NCBI GenBank assembly: GCA_964414015.1
Contig: CAYPUE010000005.1
Coordinates: 1-29,476 of the forward strand
Reading direction: 5' to 3'
Origin: JAUSEW01 sp964414015
GTDB taxonomy: Bacteria > Patescibacteriota > Microgenomatia > Levybacterales > UBA12049
DNA length: 29,476 bases
Shown piece after piece: positions 7,789 through 16,469 of this stretch. Below the pieces are notes generated by a model. It was not told the origin of the DNA, did no database searches, and saw only the letters and a program-made list of their open reading frames with translations. Within the stretch, counting starts at the first letter, position 1; each line of letters begins with the position of its first letter. Both the position numbers and the translations under genes were made by a program.

Positions 7789-9090
7789 ATGACAACGAAA
7801 AAAATTGACCATAACGAGGGAGAAGAACAAAGGGCTATTAATGCTATTAGGAGAAAATTGATTGGTAAAAAATTAACCTATAAAGAAATATTTTCTATTA
7901 TGGATCAGATCGCCAAACAAAGGCTTGGCGATGTTTTAACTACGTATTTTGCTGCTTCAGGTTATTCCAAAGGATTTACCAAGGAAGAATTATATTACCT
8001 TACCAAAGCAATGGTGGAAACAGGAGAAAAATTAAGCTTTAAAGGAATTGTTGCGGACAAACATTCAATCGGCGGAGTCCCTGGAACCAGAACTACGCTT
8101 ATAGTAGTTCCTATAGTCGCCGCGGCCGGTTTTACAATTCCCAAAAGCTCTTCAAGGGCGATAACTACGCCTGACGGAACCGCTGATGACATGGAAGTTC
8201 TATCTCCTGTAACTTTTTCCCGAGATGAAATCTATAAAATTGTTAAGAAAACTAATGCCTGCATAGTTTGGGGCGGAAGCTTCAATATTGCCCCTGCGGA
8301 TGATGTCTTAATACAGGTTGAAAAACCGCTTTTTTTTGAAAGTTACGACAAAATTTTAGTCTCCATTATGGCTAAAAAAATAGCATTCGGATCAAATCAT
8401 GTAGTCATAGATCTTCCCTATGGCAATATGGTAAAAGTAAGAACTTTAAAAGACGCGCAAATTATAAAAGAAAAGTTTGAGTATTTAGCAAAAAGGTTCA
8501 ATATCAAAATTCGTGTTTTGGTGCATCGAACGGACGAACCTGCAGGAAAAGGTATTGGTCCGATATTGGAAACCCGGGAAGCTCTTCGGGTGCTTGAGCA
8601 AAAATCCAATCGTCCGCTTGATTTAGAAATAAGAAGTATAAATTTAGCGGCTAATCTTTTAGATTTATGCCTTAAAGATTCTTCAAGCAAACTGCAGGAA
8701 GATGTTAAGAAAAATTTTGGAAATTGTTTTGGCTGGGCAACAAAAATTCTGCAAAATGGTCTTGCTTTGAAAAAAATGAAGGAAATAATTTCAGCACAAG
8801 GCGGAAATCCCAATATCAATAGTGAACATTTAAATCCAGGTAAATATTCTTTAAAACTAAAGTCTTCAAAAAACGGTACGGTAAGAGCTCTCAATAGTAA
8901 AAATATAACTATAATTGCTAAATTATTAGGAGCGCCTCAACAAAAAGGAGCCGGAATCTATCTTGACAAAAAAATAAAGGATATTGTCAGAAAAGGAGAA
9001 ACAATTTGTACGCTTTATACTGAAAATGTGTATAATCTCAAGGGAGCAGGAAAAGAAGTAGGAACATTTCCGCTCTACGAAATAGAATGA
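7789..9090 (+). CDS. AMP phosphorylase / thymidine phosphorylase-like enzyme
   Basis: 433 residues of the nucleoside phosphorylase family II fold. The signature KHSIGGVPGTRTT (91-103) and SSSRAITTPDGTADDMEVL (120-138) match the archaeal and CPR AMP-phosphorylase branch rather than bacterial DeoA, which has KHSTGGVGD. AMP phosphorylase turns AMP and phosphate into adenine and ribose-1,5-bisphosphate, which then feeds R15P isomerase and form II/III RuBisCO; neither is in this window. Archaeal enzymes are about 500 residues with an extra N-terminal domain of about 80 residues, and that domain is missing here. Substrate could be AMP or a pyrimidine nucleoside. It ends TGA, overlapping the mltG start by 4 nt. 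Confidence 0.85.
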   Translation: MTTKKIDHNEGEEQRAINAIRRKLIGKKLTYKEIFSIMDQIAKQRLGDVLTTYFAASGYSKGFTKEELYYLTKAMVETGEKLSFKGIVADKHSIGGVPGTRTTLIVVPIVAAAGFTIPKSSSRAITTPDGTADDMEVLSPVTFSRDEIYKIVKKTNACIVWGGSFNIAPADDVLIQVEKPLFFESYDKILVSIMAKKIAFGSNHVVIDLPYGNMVKVRTLKDAQIIKEKFEYLAKRFNIKIRVLVHRTDEPAGKGIGPILETREALRVLEQKSNRPLDLEIRSINLAANLLDLCLKDSSSKLQEDVKKNFGNCFGWATKILQNGLALKKMKEIISAQGGNPNINSEHLNPGKYSLKLKSSKNGTVRALNSKNITIIAKLLGAPQQKGAGIYLDKKIKDIVRKGETICTLYTENVYNLKGAGKEVGTFPLYEIE

Positions 9091-10034
9091 AAAGGTTAAT
9101 TGCCATAATAACATTATTTATTATTTTAGTAGTAGGAGGAATAATTTGGTGGGAAAATGGATTGCTGCCGGCAAATCCTAAAGATACAACTAGAAATATC
9201 TTTGTTATTGAAAAAGGATCGGGGTTAAAAGAAATAGCCAATAAGCTGGAAACACAGGGATTTATTAAGAACCGTATTGTCTTTTTTCTCTATACGAGAT
9301 TTGGGAAATTCGAAGGAAAAATTCAAGCCGGAGACTTTAGATTAAGCCCATCTATGGATGTTAAAGAAATTGCAGAAAATTTAACTCACGGCACGCTTGA
9401 TATTTGGGTGACTATTCCCGAAGGCAAACGTTCGGATGAAATAGCAGATATTCTGCAGGAAAAAATACCAAGCTTTAAACCTTCGTGGAGAATTGCACTT
9501 AGGGCAAATGAGGGATATCTCTTCCCCGATACCTATCTTATTCCCAAAGATGCCATTATCGATCAAATAATAAACATTATGAGAAATAATTTCTATGCAA
9601 AAATCCAAAGTGTTAATCTGCCTTCAAACGATCCAAGAATAACAAAAATAACTATCATGGCGTCTTTAATTGAGAGAGAAGCTTTACGAGATGACGAAAA
9701 ACCAATTATCGCATCTGTAATTACTAATCGGTTAGATGCTGGGATGTCCCTGGATATTGACGCTACCTTACAATATATTAAAGGAAAATCTTCAGGGCAA
9801 TGGTGGAGCGTTCCGACAATTGAGGATAAAAAAATCAATTCAGAATACAATACCTACATAAACGTAGGGCTACCGCCAGCCCCTATTGCAAATCCCGGCT
9901 TAGAAGCTATAAAAGCTGCATTAAATCCGCAAAAAACAAATTATTATTACTATATCCATGATCCAAAAGGAAATGTGCATTTTGCAAAAACTCTTGAGGA
10001 ACACAACGCAAATATCAGAAAGTACGGTCTTTAG
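9087..10034 (+). CDS. mltG: Endolytic murein transglycosylase MltG (YceG-like)
   Basis: 315 residues, one N-terminal membrane helix (about 5-22), then a LysM-like subdomain (about 38-100) and the YceG catalytic domain. Signature motifs are EGYLFPDTY (142-150), ASLIERE (192-198, with E196 as the likely catalytic Glu), and the C-terminal NVGLPPAPIANPG (259-271). It cuts nascent glycan strands at the outer face of the membrane and ends peptidoglycan polymerisation. It starts inside the phosphorylase stop codon (ATGA overlap), so it is translationally coupled and is the last gene of the alaS operon. Length is typical. Confidence 0.95.
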   Translation: MKRLIAIITLFIILVVGGIIWWENGLLPANPKDTTRNIFVIEKGSGLKEIANKLETQGFIKNRIVFFLYTRFGKFEGKIQAGDFRLSPSMDVKEIAENLTHGTLDIWVTIPEGKRSDEIADILQEKIPSFKPSWRIALRANEGYLFPDTYLIPKDAIIDQIINIMRNNFYAKIQSVNLPSNDPRITKITIMASLIEREALRDDEKPIIASVITNRLDAGMSLDIDATLQYIKGKSSGQWWSVPTIEDKKINSEYNTYINVGLPPAPIANPGLEAIKAALNPQKTNYYYYIHDPKGNVHFAKTLEEHNANIRKYGL

Positions 10035-10045
10035 AGAAAAGATTA

Positions 10046-10360
10046 TTAGAGCTTCTTGGATATCCCCTTAAAAAATCTTTTAATTTTGGTTTCCCCATTT
10101 GTTCCTTTGTCCGCTGGCTTATCTACGGGAGCCCTGCTTAGCGAGGCTGATTCTTCCAATTCTTCATCTTCATCATATTCGTCATCCATAATTTCATTGT
10201 CAGATATCAAACCCGACAATCCTTCCAACCCCTTATCGGAAATGAGTTGCAGGAGTTTCTTTCCTTTTTTTGTGCTTAGTAAAAATACCAGCCCCCCGCC
10301 GATGATAGCACCCCATAAAAAACCGCTGAAAAATTTATTTCCGGAATTATTGTTTTCCAT
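10046..10360 (-). CDS. YtxH-like small membrane protein
   Basis: 104 residues. The N-terminal half has the YtxH pattern: a glycine-rich membrane helix (about 11-29, GFLWGAIIGGGLVFLL) followed at once by a basic KKGKK. A very acidic segment (about 57-70, DDEYDEDEELEE) and a basic C-terminal end follow. YtxH proteins are small membrane-associated proteins of poorly known, often stress-linked, function. The gene overlaps the upstream DUF948-like gene by 14 nt, a pairing also seen for ytxG/ytxH in Firmicutes. It ends only 11 nt from the convergent mltG gene, with no visible terminator. Confidence 0.65.
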   Translation of the reverse strand: MENNNSGNKFFSGFLWGAIIGGGLVFLLSTKKGKKLLQLISDKGLEGLSGLISDNEIMDDEYDEDEELEESASLSRAPVDKPADKGTNGETKIKRFFKGISKKL

Positions 10361-10637
10361 TTCCTGACTCCTTATGATGACTAATTTTTTTCTCTCTTTT
10401 GAAAAAATTCATAATTCTGCTTCCTGCTTTTATACCCATAGCCAAGGAAGAAAGGCTGGAAAGCGGCCTGGAAACACTTTCTGTTATTGCCCCTGTATCA
10501 TCCAAGACTTTATTTGCTTTGGAAACTGTTTGGCGAAGTTCCCGAAGAATAAAAAATACCTGAACACCCAAAGCCAGAAGTACAACCGCAAGGATACCAA
10601 TTACGACAAATAAAATAATTTGAGCAGGATCTGCCAT
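10347..10637 (-). CDS. DUF948/YtxG-like small membrane protein
   Basis: 96 residues: one long N-terminal membrane helix (about 6-32), then an amphipathic helical stretch (RELRQTVSKANKVLDDTGAI) and a basic tail. This is the layout of DUF948 (YtxG-like) proteins, which partner with YtxH. The function is unknown. The start codon lies inside a 24-bp near-perfect palindrome that also covers the -10 box, suggesting tight transcriptional control. First gene of a two-gene operon. Confidence 0.6.
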   Translation of the reverse strand: MADPAQIILFVVIGILAVVLLALGVQVFFILRELRQTVSKANKVLDDTGAITESVSRPLSSLSSLAMGIKAGSRIMNFFKREKKISHHKESGNGKQ

Positions 10638-10675
10638 GGTATTAATACCATAGCATTAAGAAATTTTCCTGTCAA
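10632..10675 (-). promoter_or_regulatory. Promoter with 24-bp palindromic operator candidate
   Basis: Minus strand: TTGACA (10670-10675), 17-nt spacer, TATGGT (10647-10652), 9 nt to ATG. The interval 10632-10655 is a palindrome with 11 of 12 matching pairs; its core ATGGTATTAATACCAT is perfect over 16 bp and covers both the -10 box and the start codon. A dimeric repressor bound there would block transcription. As RNA only half of it would be transcribed, which argues for a DNA site rather than a hairpin. Confidence 0.7.
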
Positions 10676-10816
10676 TCATAAATAAATGATACGGACTACA
10701 TCTTTCGTTCTTACAAATGAAATGCGGAAAAAGCATTTATCTAATATGTTTCAATTTTTGCTGAAGTTAGGTTGTAGAATCTGTAAACTTCCTCATCAAT
10801 TTTTTATCCGTTTTTC

Positions 10817-11602
10817 CTATTTCCGACTCTTTAAATAATCATTCAGTCGTTTTTCGGCTACCTTAACATATTTTTCTTCTTTCTCAATTCCAATCCATCG
10901 TCTACCTAAAGCAGTCGCAACAATAGCAGTCGTACCGCTTCCCAAAAATGGATCTAATACGAGATCCCTTTTTTTGCTTGACGCAAGCAATATCCGTTGA
11001 ATAAGCTTAAGTGGTTTTTGAGTTGGGTGTAGTTTTATTCCATTCTTATCTCTTAGTCTTTCCAAACCGTTACAGATGTTAAAAACCCAATCGGTGTCCT
11101 TCATCTGTTTACCACCATTCAATTTTTTCAAAAATTCATAGTTAAAAGTATATCCTTTTGAATTTTTGTTTTTAACTGACCATAATAAAGTTTCGTGATT
11201 ATTCGTAAATCTCCGTCCGTTCAAGTTCGGCAAGGCTCCGATTTTTACCCAGATTACATCATTTAAAAACCATAAGCCTAAATCCTGCATAATTTTGCCT
11301 ACTCGAAAAATATTGTGATACATACCGATAACCCATAACGTGCCTGTGGGTTTCAGAACCCTTTGGCACTCTTTTAACCAGCTAATAGCAAAGCTATCGT
11401 AATCCTCATAGCTTTCAAAATTGTCCCATTCATCATCTACAGGGATTATTTCTGATCCATCGTATCGTTTTAATCTTTGACCCTTAGGCAATTGAAGATA
11501 GTAAGGAGGATCTGCGAAAATTAGATCAAAAGTATTGTCGGAAAATTTTTTTAATTCCTCTATACAATTTCCATGAATAATTTTGTTTTCATTTTTTACC
11601 AT
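10817..11602 (-). CDS. Beta-class DNA methyltransferase (N6-adenine or N4-cytosine)
   Basis: 261 residues with motif order of the beta class: DPPY (31-34) near the N-terminus, target-recognition region in the middle, HPTQKP (192-197), then the SAM-binding DPFLGSGTT (217-225). It methylates an amino group of adenine or N4-cytosine in a specific site. Its place behind an alpha-class methyltransferase and an endonuclease resembles the DpnM/DpnA/DpnB set, where the beta-class enzyme can also protect single-stranded DNA; that parallel is inference. Starts 2 nt after the previous stop. Last gene of the restriction-modification operon. Confidence 0.9.
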   Translation of the reverse strand: MVKNENKIIHGNCIEELKKFSDNTFDLIFADPPYYLQLPKGQRLKRYDGSEIIPVDDEWDNFESYEDYDSFAISWLKECQRVLKPTGTLWVIGMYHNIFRVGKIMQDLGLWFLNDVIWVKIGALPNLNGRRFTNNHETLLWSVKNKNSKGYTFNYEFLKKLNGGKQMKDTDWVFNICNGLERLRDKNGIKLHPTQKPLKLIQRILLASSKKRDLVLDPFLGSGTTAIVATALGRRWIGIEKEEKYVKVAEKRLNDYLKSRK

Positions 11603-11604
11603 GC

Positions 11605-12726
11605 CTAAAAGTTGTAAATTATGAGATGCTCTGCATCCCTATCGTTTCTACCTCTCATGTTATAAAGGTAGGTTTTTTTAAAACTATTAATTTTTATACC
11701 TTTTTTATTTTTATACAAAGAGCTAATGAAAGGCGTTTTTTTTATTATAAGGATATATTTTGCTTCTGTTTTATATAGGCAATTGGCAAGTCGCTCTTGA
11801 TCTTTTTTATCAAAACTATTTTTTTCATAATCACTGAAATTTGTATCATATGGTGGATCCAAAAAAACAAAATCTTCTTTCGTGAGATTGTTCTCGGAAA
11901 AAATTTTTTCAAAATCCATATTAAAAATTTTTGTATTCGTGAATATTCTCTTAACATCTCTGCTGAATATATAATCTACTTTACTCCTAAAATCCTTTTT
12001 GTTGTAGGCAATACCGCCATAAGGAATGTTAAAATGTCCATTTCTATTAAAACGGAACATTGAACCATAACAAAATTCTCTTATAAAATAATAGTTTGCT
12101 ATTTTTTTAGCTTTGTTGATTTTGTATTTATCTCCATTGAAATTCATCACATCCCGGAAATGCATATAAAATCCACTACGAAAAGCTGTTTCAATATTCT
12201 TATACAAGTCGCCCTCTGGTAATTTACCTTTTTGTTTCTCTATCTCCTTTATTCGTCTTATCTTTGAAATTAAATTTGAAATTATTTGGCTTAGGAGATT
12301 TTTTTCATCAAGACAAAAACTTTTCAAAAATAAACCATTAAAACGAACTTCATCTTTCTTCAAGATATCGTTTATTATTTTTTTTAATTCTGGGATATCC
12401 ATTTTATCTGATTTATATTTTTTATACAGGGCGAAAAGTTTTTTTTCAAATAAGCCTACATATTTTGGAATTTTTTCCCAATTTTCAACATATTCATATA
12501 ATTCTTTTTTTAAATCTTCCCTGTCATATTCTCCTTTAATAAATCTGTAAAAATCCATTAATTCTTCGCAAATATCGTTTATAATTTCTTTTTGAGGTTT
12601 TAGCTCAAAAAAAACTGCCCCTCCACCAAAAAATGGCTCAATGTATCTATCAAAAGGGGGGATTATGTCCTTGATGTAATCAAATTCTTTTGTTTTGCCA
12701 CCTGGCCATTTGATAAGAGGTTGCAT
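11605..12726 (-). CDS. Alpha-class (D12/Dam-like) adenine DNA methyltransferase
   Basis: 373 residues. Alpha-class order: IKWPGGK (5-11, SAM binding), EPFFGGGAVFFEL (30-42), then DPPYD (290-294) near the C-terminus. This is the D12 family, which makes N6-methyladenine. It is about 100 residues longer than Dam; the extra, Lys-rich segment (about 65-175) sits where the target-recognition domain lies and probably helps define the site. The gene is very rich in A/T runs, more so than the housekeeping genes nearby, which fits horizontal transfer. It starts 2 nt after the endonuclease stop, with AGG about 9 nt before the ATG. Confidence 0.9.
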   Translation of the reverse strand: MQPLIKWPGGKTKEFDYIKDIIPPFDRYIEPFFGGGAVFFELKPQKEIINDICEELMDFYRFIKGEYDREDLKKELYEYVENWEKIPKYVGLFEKKLFALYKKYKSDKMDIPELKKIINDILKKDEVRFNGLFLKSFCLDEKNLLSQIISNLISKIRRIKEIEKQKGKLPEGDLYKNIETAFRSGFYMHFRDVMNFNGDKYKINKAKKIANYYFIREFCYGSMFRFNRNGHFNIPYGGIAYNKKDFRSKVDYIFSRDVKRIFTNTKIFNMDFEKIFSENNLTKEDFVFLDPPYDTNFSDYEKNSFDKKDQERLANCLYKTEAKYILIIKKTPFISSLYKNKKGIKINSFKKTYLYNMRGRNDRDAEHLIIYNF

Positions 12727-12728
12727 AG

Positions 12729-13535
12729 TTAACCTAAATAAGTTTTTTTTATTGAATCTAGGGCATCTTTAATTAAATGTGCACTTTCACGATATGCCTC
12801 TAGTATCCATTTATAGCCTTTGTCTGATTGACAAATAAAATTCCAAAAATCTTTACCTATTAGTAATTCTTCCTCTGAGAAGAATTGGCGAACTCGTTCT
12901 TGCCGCCATGGTTTATCTTCACCAAATCTATTATACGCAGTTGCAAAGAATATTTTGATTACCCTATCTTTCGGCAAAGTATTAGAAAGTATAGCATATT
13001 GTTCTAGGATTGCCTCCTTTTCCGAACGCGCTTTTTTATTATCAAGATCTCCTCCAATTTTTAATTCAATTAGATAATGATTATCCGTATTTTTGTCTAT
13101 CAGATAGTAATCACTATCGTGACGCCTATTTATAGACTTTTCTGATACTTGGGCACGTAATAATCTATAATCACTAATCTTGGGTTTCTTTTCATGACGC
13201 TTATACTCTTCTAAGAGTTTAGCAATCTGTTCTCTTTGGATAACAGTTAATGGTCCCTCGACGTTGTTTTTGACGTCAAAAGAAAGTTTTGCGAGATTAA
13301 TAGCTAAGCCTTCCAACATATTGCCTAAAGAACTATCTAATGAACGTACAAGCGCTGCATAATATTGGATATCTTTTCCCAACGCTTCAATAAAAACATT
13401 GTGTACCTTCATGTTGATAATTCCATCAGGATTATCAACTTCTGCTTCGTGGCGCGCCCTAAAACCATTAGCATAAGATTCTACTGCTGTTTGAACTAAT
13501 GCCTGTATAGTTTTCTTTTCTGTAAAATTCTTCAT
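12729..13535 (-). CDS. Type II restriction endonuclease, PD-(D/E)XK (TdeIII-like?)
   Basis: 268 residues. The nuclease core is likely D140/D142 ... ELK (E157, K159), followed by GGDLDNKKARSEKEAIL (161-177), and fits a PD-(D/E)XK metal-dependent fold. The pattern ELKxGGDLDNKKA resembles the TdeIII/MjaII restriction endonuclease family; this naming is from memory and moderate in confidence. It would cleave foreign DNA lacking the methyl mark made by the two following methyltransferases. As the first gene of the operon, it is transcribed before the protective enzymes, which is unusual. No controller (C) protein gene is present. Confidence 0.72.
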   Translation of the reverse strand: MKNFTEKKTIQALVQTAVESYANGFRARHEAEVDNPDGIINMKVHNVFIEALGKDIQYYAALVRSLDSSLGNMLEGLAINLAKLSFDVKNNVEGPLTVIQREQIAKLLEEYKRHEKKPKISDYRLLRAQVSEKSINRRHDSDYYLIDKNTDNHYLIELKIGGDLDNKKARSEKEAILEQYAILSNTLPKDRVIKIFFATAYNRFGEDKPWRQERVRQFFSEEELLIGKDFWNFICQSDKGYKWILEAYRESAHLIKDALDSIKKTYLG

Positions 13536-13548
13536 TCTTATCTAAACA

Positions 13549-13557
13549 ATTCTAGCA
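13549..13557 (-). promoter_or_regulatory. Extended -10 promoter of the restriction-modification operon
   Basis: TGC-TAGAAT on the minus strand, ending 13 nt before the endonuclease ATG. There is no recognisable -35. The leader would be about 6 nt. Confidence 0.45.
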
Positions 13558-13673
13558 TATTTTTACTGAAATTTTCTGCTTATCCTAATTAGAGAATAGT
13601 TTAATTATATATCAATAATCCTGGCAATACTTAAAACCGTCCCATTTCCTTCATAATCCTTAAAAAATTATTT

Positions 13674-14306
13674 TTATTTAACCTCTATGTGTCTTTCAAT
13701 GATTTTTTCTTTGCCAAAACTATTTACCGCTTTGATTGTTATTTTCGTTTCTCCGCTAAATACCGTAATCGTTTTTTTGAAACTTCCATCGCTTCCTACA
13801 ATTGATGGCTCGTTATTGATAAAAACCGTAGAGTTCGAATCGCTTTTGCCTATAACCGTTATTGTTTGGGAGGAAACAACAGCTCCTTCTTTAGGAAAAT
13901 TTATTTCCAAAGGAGGACTGATAATTGCATATCTATATTGAAAAATTATATAAGCAAAAAGGATAACGGCTAACGAGATTACCACTGCAAGCGTGTTCTG
14001 AATTCTTGCTCCATGAATAGGAAACTCTTCTTTTCTGTCCAGCCCTTCGGGTAAAATCCTAAAAATCTTTTCCTCATTAAATTCCCGTCGAAATAATCCC
14101 AGCAGCTCCTCTTCGTTTAAATTTAAATGTTTGGCATAATTCCTAACGAAACCTTGAGCATAAGTACTGGATGGCAACTTCTGATATTCCCCTTTTTCTA
14201 TTGCCAAGAGGTATGACAACCGAATTTTGGTCGCTTTTGAAATATCTTCTAAAGAGAGCTCTTTTTTGACGCGTTCGTCATGAAGTCTTTGTCCGGCGCG
14301 TATCAT
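13674..14306 (-). CDS. RodZ-like HTH membrane protein
   Basis: 210 residues. Residues 4-70 form a helix-turn-helix of the RodZ/HTH_25 type (LSLEDISKATKIRLSYLLAIE, then YAQGFVRNYAKHLNL). One membrane helix is at about 105-123. The C-terminal part (130-210) is a beta-rich, Ig-like outer domain (NFPKEGAVVSS, ITIKAVNSFGKEK). In rod-shaped bacteria RodZ links the MreB cytoskeleton to cell-wall synthesis; the short outer domain here is typical of CPR versions. The start directly follows the ftsK stop with GAAGGG about 7 nt upstream as a possible ribosome binding site, so it is the second gene of an ftsK operon. Confidence 0.78.
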   Translation of the reverse strand: MIRAGQRLHDERVKKELSLEDISKATKIRLSYLLAIEKGEYQKLPSSTYAQGFVRNYAKHLNLNEEELLGLFRREFNEEKIFRILPEGLDRKEEFPIHGARIQNTLAVVISLAVILFAYIIFQYRYAIISPPLEINFPKEGAVVSSQTITVIGKSDSNSTVFINNEPSIVGSDGSFKKTITVFSGETKITIKAVNSFGKEKIIERHIEVK

Positions 14307-16418
14307 TTATTGCCCTTCTTGCAATCCTGCAATAAATTCATCGGCATTTTTAACCATTACATCCCTTGGTTTTGATCCTTCGGCATGGCCAACGACATTT
14401 TCCGCTTCCAAACTATCCAGAATACGAGCCGCTCTTGCATATCCTATAGATAATCTCCTTTGCAAAAGTGATGCTGAAGCCCTATCATACTGACAGACAA
14501 TTCTGATCGCTTCTTGAAAAAGCGGATCTCTACCACCTGCTCCGCCAGAACTTAAGCCTCTTTTAAGGATAAGCGGTTGAGATGTAATTTCTTCCGTATA
14601 TTCAACCGGCGGGTTTTTGGATTTGAGGAAGTCGACGAGCTTTTTAACTTCTTTATCTGATACAAATGCTCCTTGAATACGAGTCGGTTTAGCTTGATCC
14701 GGAGGAATATACAGCATATCCCCTTTTCCAAGCAATTTCTCTGCTCCTGGCATATCAATAATCACTCTTGAGTCAATCATTGAGGAAACATTGAAGGCAA
14801 TTCTGCAAGGGATATTAGCTTTGATAAGCCCTGTGATGACATCTACTGATGGCCTTTGTGTTGAAACAACTAAATGAATTCCTGTTGCTCTTGCCATTTG
14901 CGCAAGACGAGCTATCGCATCTTCAACCTCGACAGGAGCATAAGCCATCAAATCCGCAAGCTCATCTATGAAAATAACTATATAGGGAAGGGCTTGAAAT
15001 CCGGCCAATTCGTTATAGGAATCAATATTCCTTACCCCTCTTTCCGCAAAAGTTCTATATCTTTTGTCCATTTGATCTAACGCCCATTTCAAAGCAGCCA
15101 GTATCTTCTCTACCTCAACTATTACAGGCGTCATCAGATGAGGTATGCCATTATAGCCGGTCAGCTCTACTCTTTTGGGATCGATTAAGATTAATTTTAA
15201 TTCATCGGGAGACGCTCTGAAAAGTAAAGATGTAATAAATGAATTTATAAGAACAGATTTGCCGGAGCCGGTTGTTCCGGCGATTAACACATGAGGCATT
15301 TTGGAAATATTGGCAACAACAGGGTTGCCGCTTACGTCTAGTCCTAAAGAAACAACCAGTTTGGATTTTGCCTTGGTCATAACACTTGCTTCAAGCATGG
15401 TCTTAAGAGTAACTACTTCAAGGCTTCGATTAGGGATTTCAATACCCACTAGATTTCTGCCGGGAATTGGTGCTTCTATCCTGATCTGGCCTGTTGGCGC
15501 TTCTGTTGCCAAAGCCAAATCATTGGAAAGGCTGGTTATTTTGGAAAGTTTTGTACCAAGAGCAATTTCCAAAGCGTATTGAGTAACTGCAGGACCAAGA
15601 TTTACTTCTACCACTCTGGCACCAATACCAAAACTCTGCAATGTTTTTTCTATGGTGCTGGCAATCTTTTTGATATCTCCTCTTTCCGCTTTTTGGGAAG
15701 AAGCTTCCGACAGAAGAGTTAAAGGCGGATATTCCCAAATAGCACCTGAAGATAAAGTATTGCTGACAAGCTTATCTGACAATATGGGTGTTTCTTTTTT
15801 AATTGAGTTTGAGACTACGGATATTTCTTTTTGCGGAGTTGCGAAATCTTTCGATATGCCTTTGATAGTCATTGCCCTATCTGAAAGTTTGGGAATTTTC
15901 GGAGTCTTGAAAAAGGATAATAAAGCTTTTGGAAAAAGTCTATAGATATTGTTTGCTATTAAAAGCAAAAATTCTACGATCTGATCTATGGAGGTATCAA
16001 AGAATACGATAAGCCCAATAAGTATTCCTACCAAATAAACTACATATGCGCCTACATCCGTTAAAACATCGCTTAAAAATTTGAAAAGATATTCTCCGAC
16101 TGTCCCGCTTCTGGCGAATGCTTCTATGGATAGGAATAAAAGCAAAAATCCGATGGCCACATTTACTCTGGATAAAAACATTCTAAGTCGGAAGAATAGG
16201 AAAGCGAAAAAGATGAAAACAAAAGGGGCGAAAAAAGAAAGGAAGCCGAAATAGGTTTCCAAACTATTGTTTATGGTAATGAAGACATTGCTGTTTCTGG
16301 CGAAAGATAAAAGGAGCATAAATCCCAAGATCAGAAATCCGAACCCGAAAAGAGAGTAAATGGTATTTTTCTTCAGCTTGAACCTGAATTTAGACCTTCT
16401 ATAGTGTCTTCTTCCCAT
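14307..16418 (-). CDS. ftsK: DNA translocase FtsK/SpoIIIE
   Basis: 703 residues. About four membrane helices lie at 21-40, 57-78, 85-103 and 121-140. A short linker (about 145-245) leads to the FtsK motor with Walker A GTTGSGKS (381-388) and Walker B-like YIVIFIDELADLM. The C-terminal winged-helix gamma domain (about 630-690, DPLFQEAIRIV ... ASLLQRRLSIGYARAARILD) reads KOPS-like DNA polarity signals. It pumps chromosomal DNA through the division septum. The linker is much shorter than in E. coli but normal for SpoIIIE-like proteins. Own promoter lies 7 nt upstream; the RodZ-like gene follows without a gap. Confidence 0.96.
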   Translation of the reverse strand: MGRRHYRRSKFRFKLKKNTIYSLFGFGFLILGFMLLLSFARNSNVFITINNSLETYFGFLSFFAPFVFIFFAFLFFRLRMFLSRVNVAIGFLLLFLSIEAFARSGTVGEYLFKFLSDVLTDVGAYVVYLVGILIGLIVFFDTSIDQIVEFLLLIANNIYRLFPKALLSFFKTPKIPKLSDRAMTIKGISKDFATPQKEISVVSNSIKKETPILSDKLVSNTLSSGAIWEYPPLTLLSEASSQKAERGDIKKIASTIEKTLQSFGIGARVVEVNLGPAVTQYALEIALGTKLSKITSLSNDLALATEAPTGQIRIEAPIPGRNLVGIEIPNRSLEVVTLKTMLEASVMTKAKSKLVVSLGLDVSGNPVVANISKMPHVLIAGTTGSGKSVLINSFITSLLFRASPDELKLILIDPKRVELTGYNGIPHLMTPVIVEVEKILAALKWALDQMDKRYRTFAERGVRNIDSYNELAGFQALPYIVIFIDELADLMAYAPVEVEDAIARLAQMARATGIHLVVSTQRPSVDVITGLIKANIPCRIAFNVSSMIDSRVIIDMPGAEKLLGKGDMLYIPPDQAKPTRIQGAFVSDKEVKKLVDFLKSKNPPVEYTEEITSQPLILKRGLSSGGAGGRDPLFQEAIRIVCQYDRASASLLQRRLSIGYARAARILDSLEAENVVGHAEGSKPRDVMVKNADEFIAGLQEGQ

Positions 16419-16425
16419 AAGAATT

Positions 16426-16454
16426 ATTATATACGCTTGAAAATAAGTTCACAA
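16426..16454 (-). promoter_or_regulatory. Promoter of ftsK
   Basis: Minus strand: TTGTGA (16449-16454), 17-nt spacer, TATAAT (16426-16431), then 7 nt to the ATG. Consensus -10, moderate -35. Predicts a leaderless ftsK message. Confidence 0.65.
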
Positions 16455-16469
16455 GTTTAAGACTTATTT

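Noticed and set aside
8418..8894. 158-codon - strand open frame opposite the phosphorylase gene
   Set aside because: Antisense shadow of a conserved gene, Cys/Phe-rich, with no family resemblance.
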